Source: Methanothermobacter sp. (lineage in GTDB: Archaea; Methanobacteriota; Methanobacteria; Methanobacteriales; Methanothermobacteraceae). Taken from it: DNA of 64,000 nucleotides. This document shows, piece after piece, positions 25,536 through 35,880 of the stretch. The position numbers and the translations under genes are program-made. The DNA is taken from positions 206,154 to 270,153 of the forward strand of contig NZ_JASFYG010000001.1 of assembly GCF_030055435.1 (NCBI RefSeq), written 5' to 3'. The notes beneath the pieces were generated by a model. The model had not been told where the DNA came from, did not search any database, and saw nothing but the letters and a program-made list of their open reading frames with translations. The stretch's first letter is position 1; each line of letters starts with the position of its first letter.

Positions 25536-27683
25536 GTGTGGAGGATGAACATCTACAGCACCCTATCTGTACTGGCATTTGTATCCTACCTCATAATGGG
25601 GGCCTACCCTCTGAAGAGAAACAGGGGCAACCTGGAGTGGAGCTTCCTCCTAATAGCCCTTGCCATGGCCTGGTGGGCCCTCACACTATCAATCTTCTAC
25701 ATGACATCCTCGATGGAAGAGGCACTCTTCATGTACATCCTATCGGGGGTTGCCCGTCTCCTGATGCCCGCACTCTTTCTCAACTTTGCTCTGGTGCTCT
25801 CTGCTGGTGAAAGAAAGATAAATAAGGTCGCCCCACTCATAAGCCTGACCCCATCCTTCCTTTTCATCTACCTGCTCCTTAAGACCGCACTCACAACACC
25901 TGTAATAGTATTTGATGACGGCCTCTGGAACATAGAGCTTGAGAAGAACGGGATCTGGTGGCTGCTCTTTGAGATCTACCTTTTGGGGTACTTTGCAGCC
26001 GCTGTGTCCATAATATGGAATCATGCAAGGACGGCCCCATCCTACCGTGAGAGGAAGATGTCCACCATAATATTCATGACATCCTCCCTCAGCCTCATTG
26101 CATGCTGGGTGCTCAACTCCTTCCTCCCCTCTGTTGGGGTGCACAGCATTCAGGTCCTCAGCCACATAATATCACTCCTGGCCATGGGGGGTATAGCCTA
26201 CGCCCTGCTCCACTACCCACCCATCACCATAAACCCATCAATCGCCGGGGAGAGCATAATAGATAAGGTCACAGACCTTGTTGTTCTCCTGGACTCCCAG
26301 GGAAGGGTTATCAGGTTGAACTACAGGGCAATGAAGGAGCTTGGAGTTGAATATGCAGAGGACTGGAAGTCCCTTGTTGCACCTGAACACCATGAGATCC
26401 TTGAAGCAGAATTTGAGTTTATAAGGCAGAATGCCAGTGGAAAGGGTGACTACCACCACAGACCAATCAAAATTGACTACATCACCTCCAGGGGGAGGAG
26501 GATACCTGTAAAGCTCTTCATATCACTCATAAGGGAGGACACCGACTCAATCGGGTACTCCCTGGTTGCCCAGGACCTCCGCCACACACTCAGGCTCAAG
26601 GACAGGATAGAGGAGTCAAGGGAATATGAGAGACTCACAAGGATGAGGCTACACGAGTTCAGGGTCATCAATGAGGCCATAACCCTGATAAATCACAGTG
26701 AAAGCCTTGAGGAGCTCTTCAGGAACGTCTTCAGCCTCACCCACGAACACCTATCCCTTAAAGAGGGGCAGGCCTACATCATGGATGATGGGAAGCCGGT
26801 AGCTGCGGAGGAGAACTGGCATGGACCAGGGGAGATTGACCCACAGAGTATCCTGGAGGGCCTCTCACTTGAAAATGTCTTTGTGGATGATGGGATAGTT
26901 TCAGTTGCCATGAGGCATGGGGATGACCTCCTGGGATTCTTCGTGTTCAGGAACGGTCACGAACCAGATGAATACGAACTTAAGCTCCTTGAGACCATTG
27001 GGGCTGAAGCAGCGTCCACACTCAAAAGGATATTCTACCAGGAGAAACTCCTGAAATCCCTCGAGGAGAAGGAACTGCTTCTCCGTGAGATACACCACCG
27101 GGTCAAGAACAACCTACAGGTTGTATCAAGCCTCCTGAACCTTCAGAGCAGTTACATAAAGGACCCCCAGATTGTGAACACCCTCAAGGACAGCCAGGGG
27201 AGGGTGATGAGCATGTCCATGATACATGAGAAGCTCTACAGATCAGAGAACCTCTCTGATATAGATGTGAGGGGCTACATTGAGGGGCTTGTGAGGAGCA
27301 TCATGTTCTCCTACCAGAAGCCTGACCAGAAGGTTGATGTGAGATTCGATATTGATGATGTTAAACTGAACATTGACACCATAATGCCCCTGGGTCTTAT
27401 AGTCAATGAACTTGTAACGAATGCCTTCAAGTACGCCTTCCCCAACGGTAATGGTGAACTCCTTGTCTCCCTAAAAAGGAGGGGTGACCGGTTCGTCTTA
27501 AGGGTTGCTGACAACGGTGTGGGCCTACCCCCCGACTTCAACCTTGATAATCTCAGAAGCCTCGGCATGCTCCTTGTGAGGAACCTCACCGGCCAGCTGG
27601 ATGGGAAACTTGAGTATACCTCAGGCAATGGCACGGAGTTCCAGATAGAATTTTCAGAGATAAGGTACACCGAAAGGTTTTAA
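25536..27683 (+). CDS. Membrane sensor histidine kinase, 7TM-PAS-GAF-HisKA_2-HATPase
   Basis: This 715-residue protein has seven helices in residues 1-225, a PAS domain ([20 protein letters not shown], about 235-350), a GAF-like domain (about 370-500), the HisKA_2 motif [20 protein letters not shown] (phospho-His about residue 520) and an HATPase with [13 protein letters not shown] and VADNGVGLP. HisKA_2 kinases of this type are common in methanogens. No response regulator is adjacent. Start: GTG 25536 lacks a separate ribosome site; GGAGG lies directly against the next ATG (25545) and six bases before an in-frame ATC (25551). The gene at 38392 is a broken paralogue. Confidence 0.88.
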   Translation: MWRMNIYSTLSVLAFVSYLIMGAYPLKRNRGNLEWSFLLIALAMAWWALTLSIFYMTSSMEEALFMYILSGVARLLMPALFLNFALVLSAGERKINKVAPLISLTPSFLFIYLLLKTALTTPVIVFDDGLWNIELEKNGIWWLLFEIYLLGYFAAAVSIIWNHARTAPSYRERKMSTIIFMTSSLSLIACWVLNSFLPSVGVHSIQVLSHIISLLAMGGIAYALLHYPPITINPSIAGESIIDKVTDLVVLLDSQGRVIRLNYRAMKELGVEYAEDWKSLVAPEHHEILEAEFEFIRQNASGKGDYHHRPIKIDYITSRGRRIPVKLFISLIREDTDSIGYSLVAQDLRHTLRLKDRIEESREYERLTRMRLHEFRVINEAITLINHSESLEELFRNVFSLTHEHLSLKEGQAYIMDDGKPVAAEENWHGPGEIDPQSILEGLSLENVFVDDGIVSVAMRHGDDLLGFFVFRNGHEPDEYELKLLETIGAEAASTLKRIFYQEKLLKSLEEKELLLREIHHRVKNNLQVVSSLLNLQSSYIKDPQIVNTLKDSQGRVMSMSMIHEKLYRSENLSDIDVRGYIEGLVRSIMFSYQKPDQKVDVRFDIDDVKLNIDTIMPLGLIVNELVTNAFKYAFPNGNGELLVSLKRRGDRFVLRVADNGVGLPPDFNLDNLRSLGMLLVRNLTGQLDGKLEYTSGNGTEFQIEFSEIRYTERF

Positions 27684-27880
27684 GAGACCTTATCCGCTGA
27701 TATGCTGATTTTGATTCTTTAAAGCGTATAATGTGTGTAAAGGGCGCTGAATTTTATTTTACTGGAAAATCGTGGAAAAACGTTCAGAATCATATCAAAA
27801 TCTATAAATAAAATCAGAAAGAAAGATATATCCCTGCAGGATTCCTTCCTGCACCTGGAGGCGATAGTATATCCCGTGGT

Positions 27881-29485
27881 ATGCAACTCCTGTGCATGCT
27901 GTTGGCATGCATGGTGTTACTCAATACCGGAGAGATCTATGCCCAGAACACACAAGGTGAAGAAGCACTGCTTCCTGATAACATGACACCGAAGACCTGC
28001 AGTACAGTTATGGAGAAGAACTCCACAGTAGCAGAGATCAGGGGCAGCCTGGAGAATGCAAGTACTCCAGTAGCTGCAGCGGGTCCATCAGTCTCACGGA
28101 CCGATGTTGAGGACGCGGCAGTTCGTGTCAATGCATTCATTGCAAAGAACAGGCGTCTGCCCCTCACCGTGGAGGTGGGGGATGTGAAGGTGAACCTGGC
28201 ACAGTTCCTGCAGCTAGAATCACAGTATCTCCTCAACAGGACACCCAGATTGAACCAGGTACAGGTACCGTCAGAAACATCTGGAACCGTGCTCAAAGGC
28301 TCAATTTACCTGAAGGACTACCTTGAAGTTGCAGGTAGGGTGCTCCAGAGTGGAGGCGCACCTGGATACATCAGCTTCAGGGACCAGAGGATAGGATTCC
28401 AATCTCTTGTGTGGCTATTTGCAAGGGCAATTAATTTTAAAGTGACAAATCAACGCCTTCCAAATTATATCAGACTCGACACACTGAATTCAGTAAAGTC
28501 ATCCACCCCCGCCAGTAACAATTCCGGCAGCAGCGATGCTGCCAGTGGCAACTCAGGGTTCACAAGGGAACAGATACTTTCCGCGGCAAAATCACTGAAA
28601 ACATACATTGACCAGAAGCAGAGCCTACCCGGGTATGTGCAGGTGTCAAATCAGAGGCTTGGTATAGCCCAGTTCCTGCATCTAATGGTTAAATGCCTCA
28701 ACCAGATAAATCTGGGGAAGAATACCCCTATAACACCGGTTAAAGCCGGTGAGGCAGCAAACCCTGCAGGGGATGCTACAGGTACCATAAAAAGGGAGGA
28801 GTACCTGAAGATTGCATCCCTGGTTGAGGGGTTCATGGAAAGGAACCAGAGAGCCCCAAACTATGCAGGTTCAGGTAAAGGTAGAATCTCGTATGAGAGC
28901 CTTGTATACTCAATTTCAAGGATTCTGAGCTTCTACAGCGACAACAGAAGACTACCAAATGCTGTGACCGTGACGAAGCTGGCGTCCTCACTGAAAAATC
29001 GGCCAGAAAACGACCCCTACATGGGTGAAAGTACAGGGAAGTACCTTTCATCATCAGCCAACTGTCCTGTGGATAACGAGAGGATAAGGTCCCTTGCAGT
29101 AAGCATTACCAGTGGACTTACATCAAAATTTGCAAGGGCATCGGCCATCTTCTGCTGGGTTCGTGACCATATAGACTACAGCTTCTACTACAACACAAGG
29201 TACGGTGCCCTGGGGACACTTCAGAACAGGACAGCCAACTGTGTGGACCATTCACACCTCCTTGTGGCCCTTGCAAGGGCTGCTGGGATACCTGCAAGGT
29301 ACGTTCACGGGACCTGTAACTTCACATCAGGGAACACCTACGGTCATGTGTGGGCCCAGCTCCTTGTTGGCGATACATGGTACGCTGCAGATGCAACGAG
29401 CTCAAGAAACAGCCTTGGAATTGTAAACAACTGGAACACTTCCAGCGCAGTTATAAAGGGCATATACGCAAGTTTACCATTTTAA
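27881..29485 (+). CDS. Secreted PMBR/transglutaminase protein, pseudomurein endoisopeptidase-like
   Basis: This 534-residue protein has a signal peptide (LLCMLLACMVLLNTGEIYA), a short Ser/Thr-rich linker, then four or so pseudomurein-binding segments between about residues 65 and 365, recognisable by the RLP-x-Y-V/I and SLV/FL patterns. It ends in a transglutaminase-like domain with Cys454 (TANCVDHSHL), His489 (YGHVWAQL) and Asp504 (WYAADAT). The layout matches phage PeiP and PeiW, which cut the isopeptide bond in pseudomurein cross-links. No phage genes are nearby, so it is likely a cellular wall-remodelling enzyme. The ribosome site GGAGG points to ATA 27869, not ATG 27881. Confidence 0.85.
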   Translation: MQLLCMLLACMVLLNTGEIYAQNTQGEEALLPDNMTPKTCSTVMEKNSTVAEIRGSLENASTPVAAAGPSVSRTDVEDAAVRVNAFIAKNRRLPLTVEVGDVKVNLAQFLQLESQYLLNRTPRLNQVQVPSETSGTVLKGSIYLKDYLEVAGRVLQSGGAPGYISFRDQRIGFQSLVWLFARAINFKVTNQRLPNYIRLDTLNSVKSSTPASNNSGSSDAASGNSGFTREQILSAAKSLKTYIDQKQSLPGYVQVSNQRLGIAQFLHLMVKCLNQINLGKNTPITPVKAGEAANPAGDATGTIKREEYLKIASLVEGFMERNQRAPNYAGSGKGRISYESLVYSISRILSFYSDNRRLPNAVTVTKLASSLKNRPENDPYMGESTGKYLSSSANCPVDNERIRSLAVSITSGLTSKFARASAIFCWVRDHIDYSFYYNTRYGALGTLQNRTANCVDHSHLLVALARAAGIPARYVHGTCNFTSGNTYGHVWAQLLVGDTWYAADATSSRNSLGIVNNWNTSSAVIKGIYASLPF

Positions 29486-29513
29486 GGGTTAAAAACCCTT
29501 ATTTCTTTTTTTA
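29484..29513 (+). terminator. Hairpin/T-run terminator after the 27881 gene
   Basis: AAGGGTT and AACCCTT form a short inverted repeat that includes the stop codon, followed at once by TTATTTCTTTTTTT. Position and T-run fit an intrinsic terminator. Confidence 0.65.
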
Positions 29514-29647
29514 ACATGGCATTCCCACTAAGAGAATCCCATCAAACAATTTAAGAACATCCCAGTTTCTCTTTTAATTAAGACTTATAGGCTAAATACA
29601 CACTATATAGATAAGAGCATTGGATCGTCATAAAACAGGGTGTTATC

Positions 29648-31285
29648 ATGGAGTTTCCGCTACTCAGGGAGATAGTCATCATATTCAGCCTCGCGCTGAT
29701 TGTCCTCATTGTACTGAACCGGGCTAAACTTCCAACCATACTGGGCTTCTTTGTAACAGGGGTCATAGCCGGCCCCTCGGTCCTTGGCCTCATATCCTCT
29801 GGCAGCATAGAGAGCCTTGCAGAACTCGGTGTCATACTCCTCCTATTCACCATCGGACTCGAAATGTCCCCGGAGAGGTTCGGTGAATTCAGGAAGACCG
29901 CCCTCATTGGGGGTACGCTGCAGATAGGACTTACAGTGCTGATCGTGGCATTCCTCACACTGATACTCGGGTTGAACCCTGGAAAGGCCGTCTTCATGGG
30001 TTTTCTCATCGCCCTGAGCAGTACCGCCGTTGTACTGAAGGTCCTCCAGGACCTCCATGAGACAGAGACACCCCACGGTCAGGCCTCCCTGGCCATCCTC
30101 ATATTCCAGGACGTGGCGGCGGTGCCCATGATACTCACCATACCATTCCTTGCAGGTGCCGGTGGCTCAACACCCATTCACACCCTCCTTACAGGTGGCG
30201 CTGTGCTCCTTGGAACCCTCCTCTCCGCCAGGTGGATCGTCCCAAGGCTCTTCGATGTTGTTGCAGCCACAAGGAGCAGGGAGATATTCCTCCTCACCGT
30301 CATACTCGTATGTGCATCTGTAACCTGGCTCACCGGAAGTGCGGGACTATCACCGGCACTGGGCGCCTTCCTCGCAGGCCTCATCGTTGCAAATACAGAC
30401 TACGCCCACAGGGCCCAGGGGACCATACTGCCATTCCAGGAGGTCTTTCTGAGTTTCTTCTTCGTATCCCTCGGGATGCTCCTTGATGTCGGGTTCTTTA
30501 TCGGGCACCTGCCCCTCATAATCCTTGCACTCATTGGTGTTATGATGATAAAGCTCGCCCTCAACAGCTTCGTGGGCTTCATCATGGGCTTCTCAGCAAG
30601 GGTTGTGGTGCTAACAGGGGTTGTCCTGGCACAGATAGGTGAGTTCTCATTCATACTCTCTGAGTCAGGTCTCAGGTACGGGCTGATGGACCGCTTCACA
30701 TTCCAGGCCTTCCTGTCGGTTTCACTCATAACCATGGCCCTAACCCCCTTCCTCATATCCCTTTCACCCAGGATCTCAGAGAGGATCATCCAGGCGGATA
30801 TCCACCCCCGGATAAAGAACGGGAGGAGGTACCGTAAACCTGAGGTCAACCTCGAGGACCACCTGATCATCATTGGTATGGGCATAACCGGGAGGAGGCT
30901 TGCAGAAACCTGTGAGGACCACGACATACCCTACATAGGCATAGACGTTAACCCTGAAACTGTCAGGAGGGCCAGGGATGAGGGCCTCAATGTATACTAT
31001 GGGGACGGGACCCATGTGGGTGTTCTCAGGCATTTCAATGTCCCTGAGGCCGCGGTTATGGTGGTGGCCATTGCAGACTACCGTTCAACTGTCCACGCGA
31101 TCCATGAGGCCAGGGCACTGAATGATAGGATGAAGATAATCGCCCGTATAAGGGGATTTGAGAATACAGAGAATTTATACACTGCAGGGGCAGATGTTGT
31201 CATCTCAGAGAAGCGTGAAGCAACAGAGAGGATATCGGAGGAGATATTCAGCTGTTACAGTGGTGTCTGTGAACTTGAGGAGTGA
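29648..31285 (+). CDS. Kef-type K+/cation:proton antiporter (CPA2) with TrkA-N domain
   Basis: This 545-residue protein has a 12- to 13-helix CPA2 transport domain (RAKLPTILGFFVTGVIAGPS, GLEMSPERF, GALLLALSSTAVV-like FLIALSSTAVVLKVL, SLGMLLDVGFF) followed from about residue 410 by a RCK/TrkA-N domain with GMGITGRRLAETCED, which binds NAD(H) or nucleotides and gates transport. GGTGTTATC precedes the ATG. It is a cytoplasmic-membrane antiporter for K+ or Na+ and protons. It stands between two wall-hydrolase genes, each with its own promoter, and is probably monocistronic. Confidence 0.9.
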   Translation: MEFPLLREIVIIFSLALIVLIVLNRAKLPTILGFFVTGVIAGPSVLGLISSGSIESLAELGVILLLFTIGLEMSPERFGEFRKTALIGGTLQIGLTVLIVAFLTLILGLNPGKAVFMGFLIALSSTAVVLKVLQDLHETETPHGQASLAILIFQDVAAVPMILTIPFLAGAGGSTPIHTLLTGGAVLLGTLLSARWIVPRLFDVVAATRSREIFLLTVILVCASVTWLTGSAGLSPALGAFLAGLIVANTDYAHRAQGTILPFQEVFLSFFFVSLGMLLDVGFFIGHLPLIILALIGVMMIKLALNSFVGFIMGFSARVVVLTGVVLAQIGEFSFILSESGLRYGLMDRFTFQAFLSVSLITMALTPFLISLSPRISERIIQADIHPRIKNGRRYRKPEVNLEDHLIIIGMGITGRRLAETCEDHDIPYIGIDVNPETVRRARDEGLNVYYGDGTHVGVLRHFNVPEAAVMVVAIADYRSTVHAIHEARALNDRMKIIARIRGFENTENLYTAGADVVISEKREATERISEEIFSCYSGVCELEE

Positions 31286-31600
31286 ACATCCACTTAAAGG
31301 TGTTCAGATCAATCCATGCGCTGACTGGAGGCGGCACACTGGCTTCCCGTAGGCTATGAGGATAATTCAATGGGGTTCATGGGTTCATGAACCGAAAAAT
31401 ATACCCTCTTTAGAGTTCTAAAGCTGAATCTGGACCTCTATATTTGTCCTTCATTTAATCATGTAGTGGTCAGGCCACACCCATGCATGGCACTGAAAAA
31501 AAGACATCATAGCGTTTATTTTGATTTGAAAGACTCTAATATTGTTTTTTTCATGATTTTAAACCACAATATTTATATATAATACATTTTTTAAGAGTGT
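31286..31600 (+). promoter_or_regulatory. 315-bp intergenic region with TATA box for the 31601 gene
   Basis: No gene is supported here. The right end has TTTATATA at 31572-31579, placed to start transcription almost exactly at ATG 31601, and an A-rich BRE before it. A 12-bp perfect palindrome, GGTTCATGAACC, lies at 31382-31393, with a half-site GGTTCAT repeated just upstream (31374-31380); it could be an operator. GTGGTCAGGCCAC near 31467-31479 is a smaller inverted repeat. Confidence 0.55.
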
Positions 31601-33784
31601 ATGTGGGGTTTCCAAAACCCCCATGGAGGCGGTAAAATTTCGGGAAAACTGAATCTACTAATAGCCCTAGTTATGGTGCTATCATTTCTGGGCTCAAATG
31701 TGGCAGGTGCCGTTGAGATATCAGATAACGAAACACTTAATGGGACAGAAACCAGTGATAACCAGACATTAACAGAGGGTGACAGCCAGACATCAGATGA
31801 TACAGATAACCAGACATCCGCCCAGACAGAGGAAACAGGCACACCCCATGGGGCCATCTGGGTTAAAGCCTACGATATGGGGAAGGTGAACCTCACAGAA
31901 CTCAAAAAGATGGGTATAAAGGATGTCTTCCTTGAGCAGCTGGCCTTCAATGACGCCAGGTTCAGCAGGAACCTCACCTCGTTCCTCGGCAATGCATCAG
32001 AGCAGGGGATAAGGGTGAGCGCCTGGGTGATCTGCCTCAAGGATGCCAGCGGAAAATGGGTTGACCCAACCGGAAGATACGCCTACAATGTTACAAAGAC
32101 ACAGAAGGTCACGGTAAAGGAGCCATACAAGTACTACTACACCGTGACAGTGAAGAAGGCCTACACCAGGTATGTGAAAGAGAGGTACAGGGTATGGTAC
32201 AGGGACGGCGGTAAACTAAGATACACCTGGAAGTACCGCTACGTTAAAAAGACATACTACAGGTACGTTAAGGAGACACGGTACACCATAAAGTACCGTA
32301 CAGTTACAAAAACCGTTAAGACCACCGAAACAGTGTACAGCTACAACCGGACCTACGCAGAGAACTTCATAGATAACCTGACAAAGCGCGCCCTCTCATA
32401 CATCAGTGTACCTGGCGTTGGCGGGGTGCACCTGGACTACATCCGATATCCAGGAAACGCCTACCAGGTCCCCAACTCCACAGAGACAATAACCGGAATA
32501 GTTAAGAGGATAAGTGAAGCCGTAAAATCAGTGAACCCCAACCTTCTCCTATCAGCGACTGTGATGCCAGAGAAGGCCTCAAACGCCTACTACTATGGAC
32601 AGGACTACACAAAACTTGCAGAGTACCTGGATGTACTGGTTCCCATGGCCTACAGGGGTAACTACAATACAGGAACATCATGGATAAAGAATGTAACGGC
32701 CTACATCAAGAGCAAGAGCCTCAATGCCCAGGTCTGGACCGGAATTCAGACCTACAGGTCAGATGATGATGTAACACCAGTACCTGCAGATGAACTCAGG
32801 GCCGATATAAACGCGGTTCTGAGTGGAGGTGCAGATGGGTACGCCCTCTTCAGGTACGGCCTGATAGACAGGGAATTTATGGGTGTAGCACTATCCACAA
32901 ACACAATGCCCTCCGCCGCCAATTCAGTAACCGCAGAGATGTTAAGGGATGCCGCCAGCAGGTTCAAGAGTTTTGTGGAGTCAAACTACAGGCTCCCCGG
33001 TTACGTGAATATAAATGGAGTTCAGGTCAAAAACTCTGAGTTCCTCTATCTGCTGGCAGGGTTTCTCACAGGCGCCGACCTGGAAATCAGGTCATTCAGT
33101 GAGGGATCAAACACAACCCTGGTGGCAGCAGGGACAATTCAGAGGGACGGCTACCTTAGAATTGCATCGGACGTCTGGAACTACATGTCAGCAAATGGCA
33201 GGGCTCCCTCAAGCATATCATCCAGTGCCGGGAGTCTGAGCTTCAATACACTGGTTTATCTGCTATCGAAGGTCGTTGCATTTGAGGGTGCAAACGGAAG
33301 GCTGCCAGACCATGTGACCATCGACAGTTCAATTTTCAGGGGAAAGTACCTTGCATCATCAGCCAACTGTCCCGTTTACAACCCGGAGATAAGGTCACTT
33401 GCAGCGAGCATAACAAAGGGTCTTTCATCGACACTGCAGAAGGCAACAGCCATATTCAACTGGGTGCGTGACCATATAGACTACAGCTTCTACTACAATA
33501 CAAGGTACGGTGCCACCGGCACGCTGAAAACCAGGACAGGTAACTGTGTGGACATAACACACCTCCTTGTGGCCCTCTCAAGGGCTGCGGGTATACAGGC
33601 AAGGTATGTCCATGCCAAGTGCACATTCCTCTCAGGTAACACCTACGGCCATGTCTGGGCCCAGTTATACGTGAACGGAAAGTGGGTAAACGCCGATGCA
33701 TCAAGCAAGATGAACTCCCTTGGAGTCATAAAGAACTGGAAGACTGCAACCATAAAGGGCTACTATGCGGGACTGCCATTCTAA
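31601..33784 (+). CDS. Secreted GHL10-like glycosidase / PMBR / transglutaminase fusion
   Basis: This 727-residue protein has a signal peptide (KLNLLIALVMVLSFLGSNVAG) and an acidic Thr/Asn-rich linker. It then has a TIM-barrel resembling GHL10/DUF187 glycosidases (VHLDYIRYPGNAY near residue 277, LLLSATVMP, VPMAYRG). A Tyr/Lys/Arg-rich insert occupies about residues 167-246. Two PMBR segments (about 447-585) precede a transglutaminase-like domain with Cys649, His684 and Asp699. Both the glycan and the peptide cross-link of pseudomurein could be targets. The start is leaderless ATG 31601, or ATT 31637, which has GGAGG seven bases upstream and begins the protein right at the signal peptide. Confidence 0.82.
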   Translation: MWGFQNPHGGGKISGKLNLLIALVMVLSFLGSNVAGAVEISDNETLNGTETSDNQTLTEGDSQTSDDTDNQTSAQTEETGTPHGAIWVKAYDMGKVNLTELKKMGIKDVFLEQLAFNDARFSRNLTSFLGNASEQGIRVSAWVICLKDASGKWVDPTGRYAYNVTKTQKVTVKEPYKYYYTVTVKKAYTRYVKERYRVWYRDGGKLRYTWKYRYVKKTYYRYVKETRYTIKYRTVTKTVKTTETVYSYNRTYAENFIDNLTKRALSYISVPGVGGVHLDYIRYPGNAYQVPNSTETITGIVKRISEAVKSVNPNLLLSATVMPEKASNAYYYGQDYTKLAEYLDVLVPMAYRGNYNTGTSWIKNVTAYIKSKSLNAQVWTGIQTYRSDDDVTPVPADELRADINAVLSGGADGYALFRYGLIDREFMGVALSTNTMPSAANSVTAEMLRDAASRFKSFVESNYRLPGYVNINGVQVKNSEFLYLLAGFLTGADLEIRSFSEGSNTTLVAAGTIQRDGYLRIASDVWNYMSANGRAPSSISSSAGSLSFNTLVYLLSKVVAFEGANGRLPDHVTIDSSIFRGKYLASSANCPVYNPEIRSLAASITKGLSSTLQKATAIFNWVRDHIDYSFYYNTRYGATGTLKTRTGNCVDITHLLVALSRAAGIQARYVHAKCTFLSGNTYGHVWAQLYVNGKWVNADASSKMNSLGVIKNWKTATIKGYYAGLPF

Positions 33785-33838
33785 ATCATAATTTACTTTT
33801 CTTTTTCCGGCGTCTCATGAAAAAATAAAGGGATTAAA

Positions 33839-35880
33839 TCAGTGATTTTCCCATTTCATGATGGTCTTTGTTTCCACCCGGTATATGGTCCTTGTTTTCC
33901 ATTGCCATTTAACCCTGTATTTCCATTCTCCGCCCTTCAGATACCAGTACCTATAATAGGATCTGTAGCGTATCTTACCCGCGGGAACTTTAACTGTGTA
34001 TCTGTACTCTCTGAGGGACCTTCTATGAATCACACTGGATGACGACATATAATCCTCTGTGCCATTGAATCGAACCTGGAATGTATAGTTGCCCGGCCCT
34101 GGCACGATGTATCTGATTAGAGCAACGCCATTTGAATCTGTTAAAGCTGATGCCACAGTACGATTATTCACCTCGAGGTGAACCATTCGCCTGGCGAGTT
34201 TCCAGTCCCCGCACTTAAGTTCCGCCCTTATCAGTATCTGCCTATTCTCTGCTGTTAATGTTGTCAGCAGTGCTGATGGGTTAGAGAATTTTGAAAGAAA
34301 CACATCCCATACACCAGTACCTGCTGTGCCAGTTGTATTGCCCCTGTAACCCGTTTTATTCTGCAGTGCATCTGCGGTCACAGGGAAGTCTGAAGATTGC
34401 GTTTCGCCGTAGACATAGAAACCCCCATTTGCAAGGGCCACCCCCCATCCATGGTCATCAGGTTTAACCGTCGCCGGAGCGCCTGGTCCAGTTATGGCAC
34501 TTCTTCCCCCAAGGTAAGAACTGTAAAGGAGTCTCTTACCTGATGGATCAATCTTTATTATGAAAACATCGTCTGAGCCAGCATTGGCCTTCTGGTATGC
34601 GTCCTCTGTCACAGGGAAATCCATTGAATTTGTCTGACCTGTCACGTATGCGCACCCATCACTGTCCACTGTAATGAACCAGGCTGCATCGAGTCCTGTT
34701 CCCCCTATGTATGAAGAGTAGATAAGACCTCCCGCAGGGTTAATCTTCATTACAAATCCATCATAGTTTGGAGTGCTTCCAGTGAAGCCTGTGCCCATGT
34801 AGAATGGGGAGAATGCATCCCGGGTTACTGGAAGGTTATCTGAACTTGTATAGCCAGTTATGTAGATATTACCATATTTATCGAGTTCCATCGCTCTTCC
34901 AGTATCATAACTGTCCCCTCCAAGGTATGTGCTGTAGATTAGAGCCGAACCATTACTGTTGAGCTTCACCAGGAAGGAATCCTGTGTTCCCCCCTGATAC
35001 GACTTTAACATTGCATCAGGTGTAACCGGAAAGTCCGTTGAAACCGTTTCCTCACCCAGAATGTAGGCATTACCGTCACTGTCCACCCTTATATCCTGGG
35101 CCTGTTCCGCCTGGCTACCCCCAAGGTATGTGCTGTAGATTAGACCCGAACCATTACTATTGAGCTTCACGACAAATGCGTCGAAACTATCCTGATACTT
35201 CTGCATGTTATCTCCACTGTAACCATCAGAAGTCTCCCATATGGGTCCCATCTTACGTGTCTGGAATGCCCCTGATGTTACTGGAAAATCAGGTGAATTT
35301 GTTGTCCCCGCAATGTAGGCACAGCCGTCTGAATCAACTGCTATACCCCATCCGCGATCCACTATTCTTCCCCCAAGGAATGTTGAGTAAACAAGACCAC
35401 CCGTGGAGTTAATTTTGAGTGCAAATGCGTCTGTTACACCACCATATGTCTCCATATATGCATTGGGTGTTGTGGGGAAATTTGATGACTGTGTCCAGCC
35501 AGTGACATAAACATTTCCGTTTCTGTCAACTGTGAGTGCGTTTGCAGTATCAGTACCACTACCACCGATTATGATGTTCCATATTACAGTACCATTGGGG
35601 TGCATCTTAACAACATATGCATCATTACCTCCACCAGGCCCATACCTTGCTGTGACAGCAGGAAAATCATTTGGTGGTGTATTGGCCGATTTTGTGTTAC
35701 CTGCGAAGTATATGTAGCCGAGTTTATCTGCATAAAAACCCCTCCCCTTTTCATGTTCACTGCCTGCAAAGTAGCTGCTGTATGACAGGAAGGGAGTATC
35801 TGGAGCTGATTTTATCGTAATTGTTGCATTACCTGATGACCCGTTATGATTACTGTCACCATCAAACCGGGCCATTGCAT
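33839..35880 (-). pseudogene. SBBP beta-propeller surface protein, 3' part of a frameshifted gene
   Basis: The 3' reading frame (open from 35875, 678 residues) holds seven SBBP repeats of the form YLGG-x-DxA-x-DSDGNAYxxGxTxSxDFPVT, enough for one seven-bladed propeller, then an Ig-like domain (about residues 535-615). The last 60 residues are rich in Tyr, Trp, Lys and Arg (WYLKGGEWKYRVKWQWKTRT) and resemble the insert of the 31601 protein. It has no start of its own: the first residues, ARFDGDSNHNGSSGNATITI, are the second half of an Ig-like domain whose first half is in the other frame at 35812-36501. One lost base near 35880 explains it, or a sequencing error. Confidence 0.8.

Noticed and set aside
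27881-33784. Prophage origin of the PMBR/transglutaminase genes
   Set aside because: No capsid, terminase, portal, integrase or holin-like genes are seen around them; an antiporter gene lies between.
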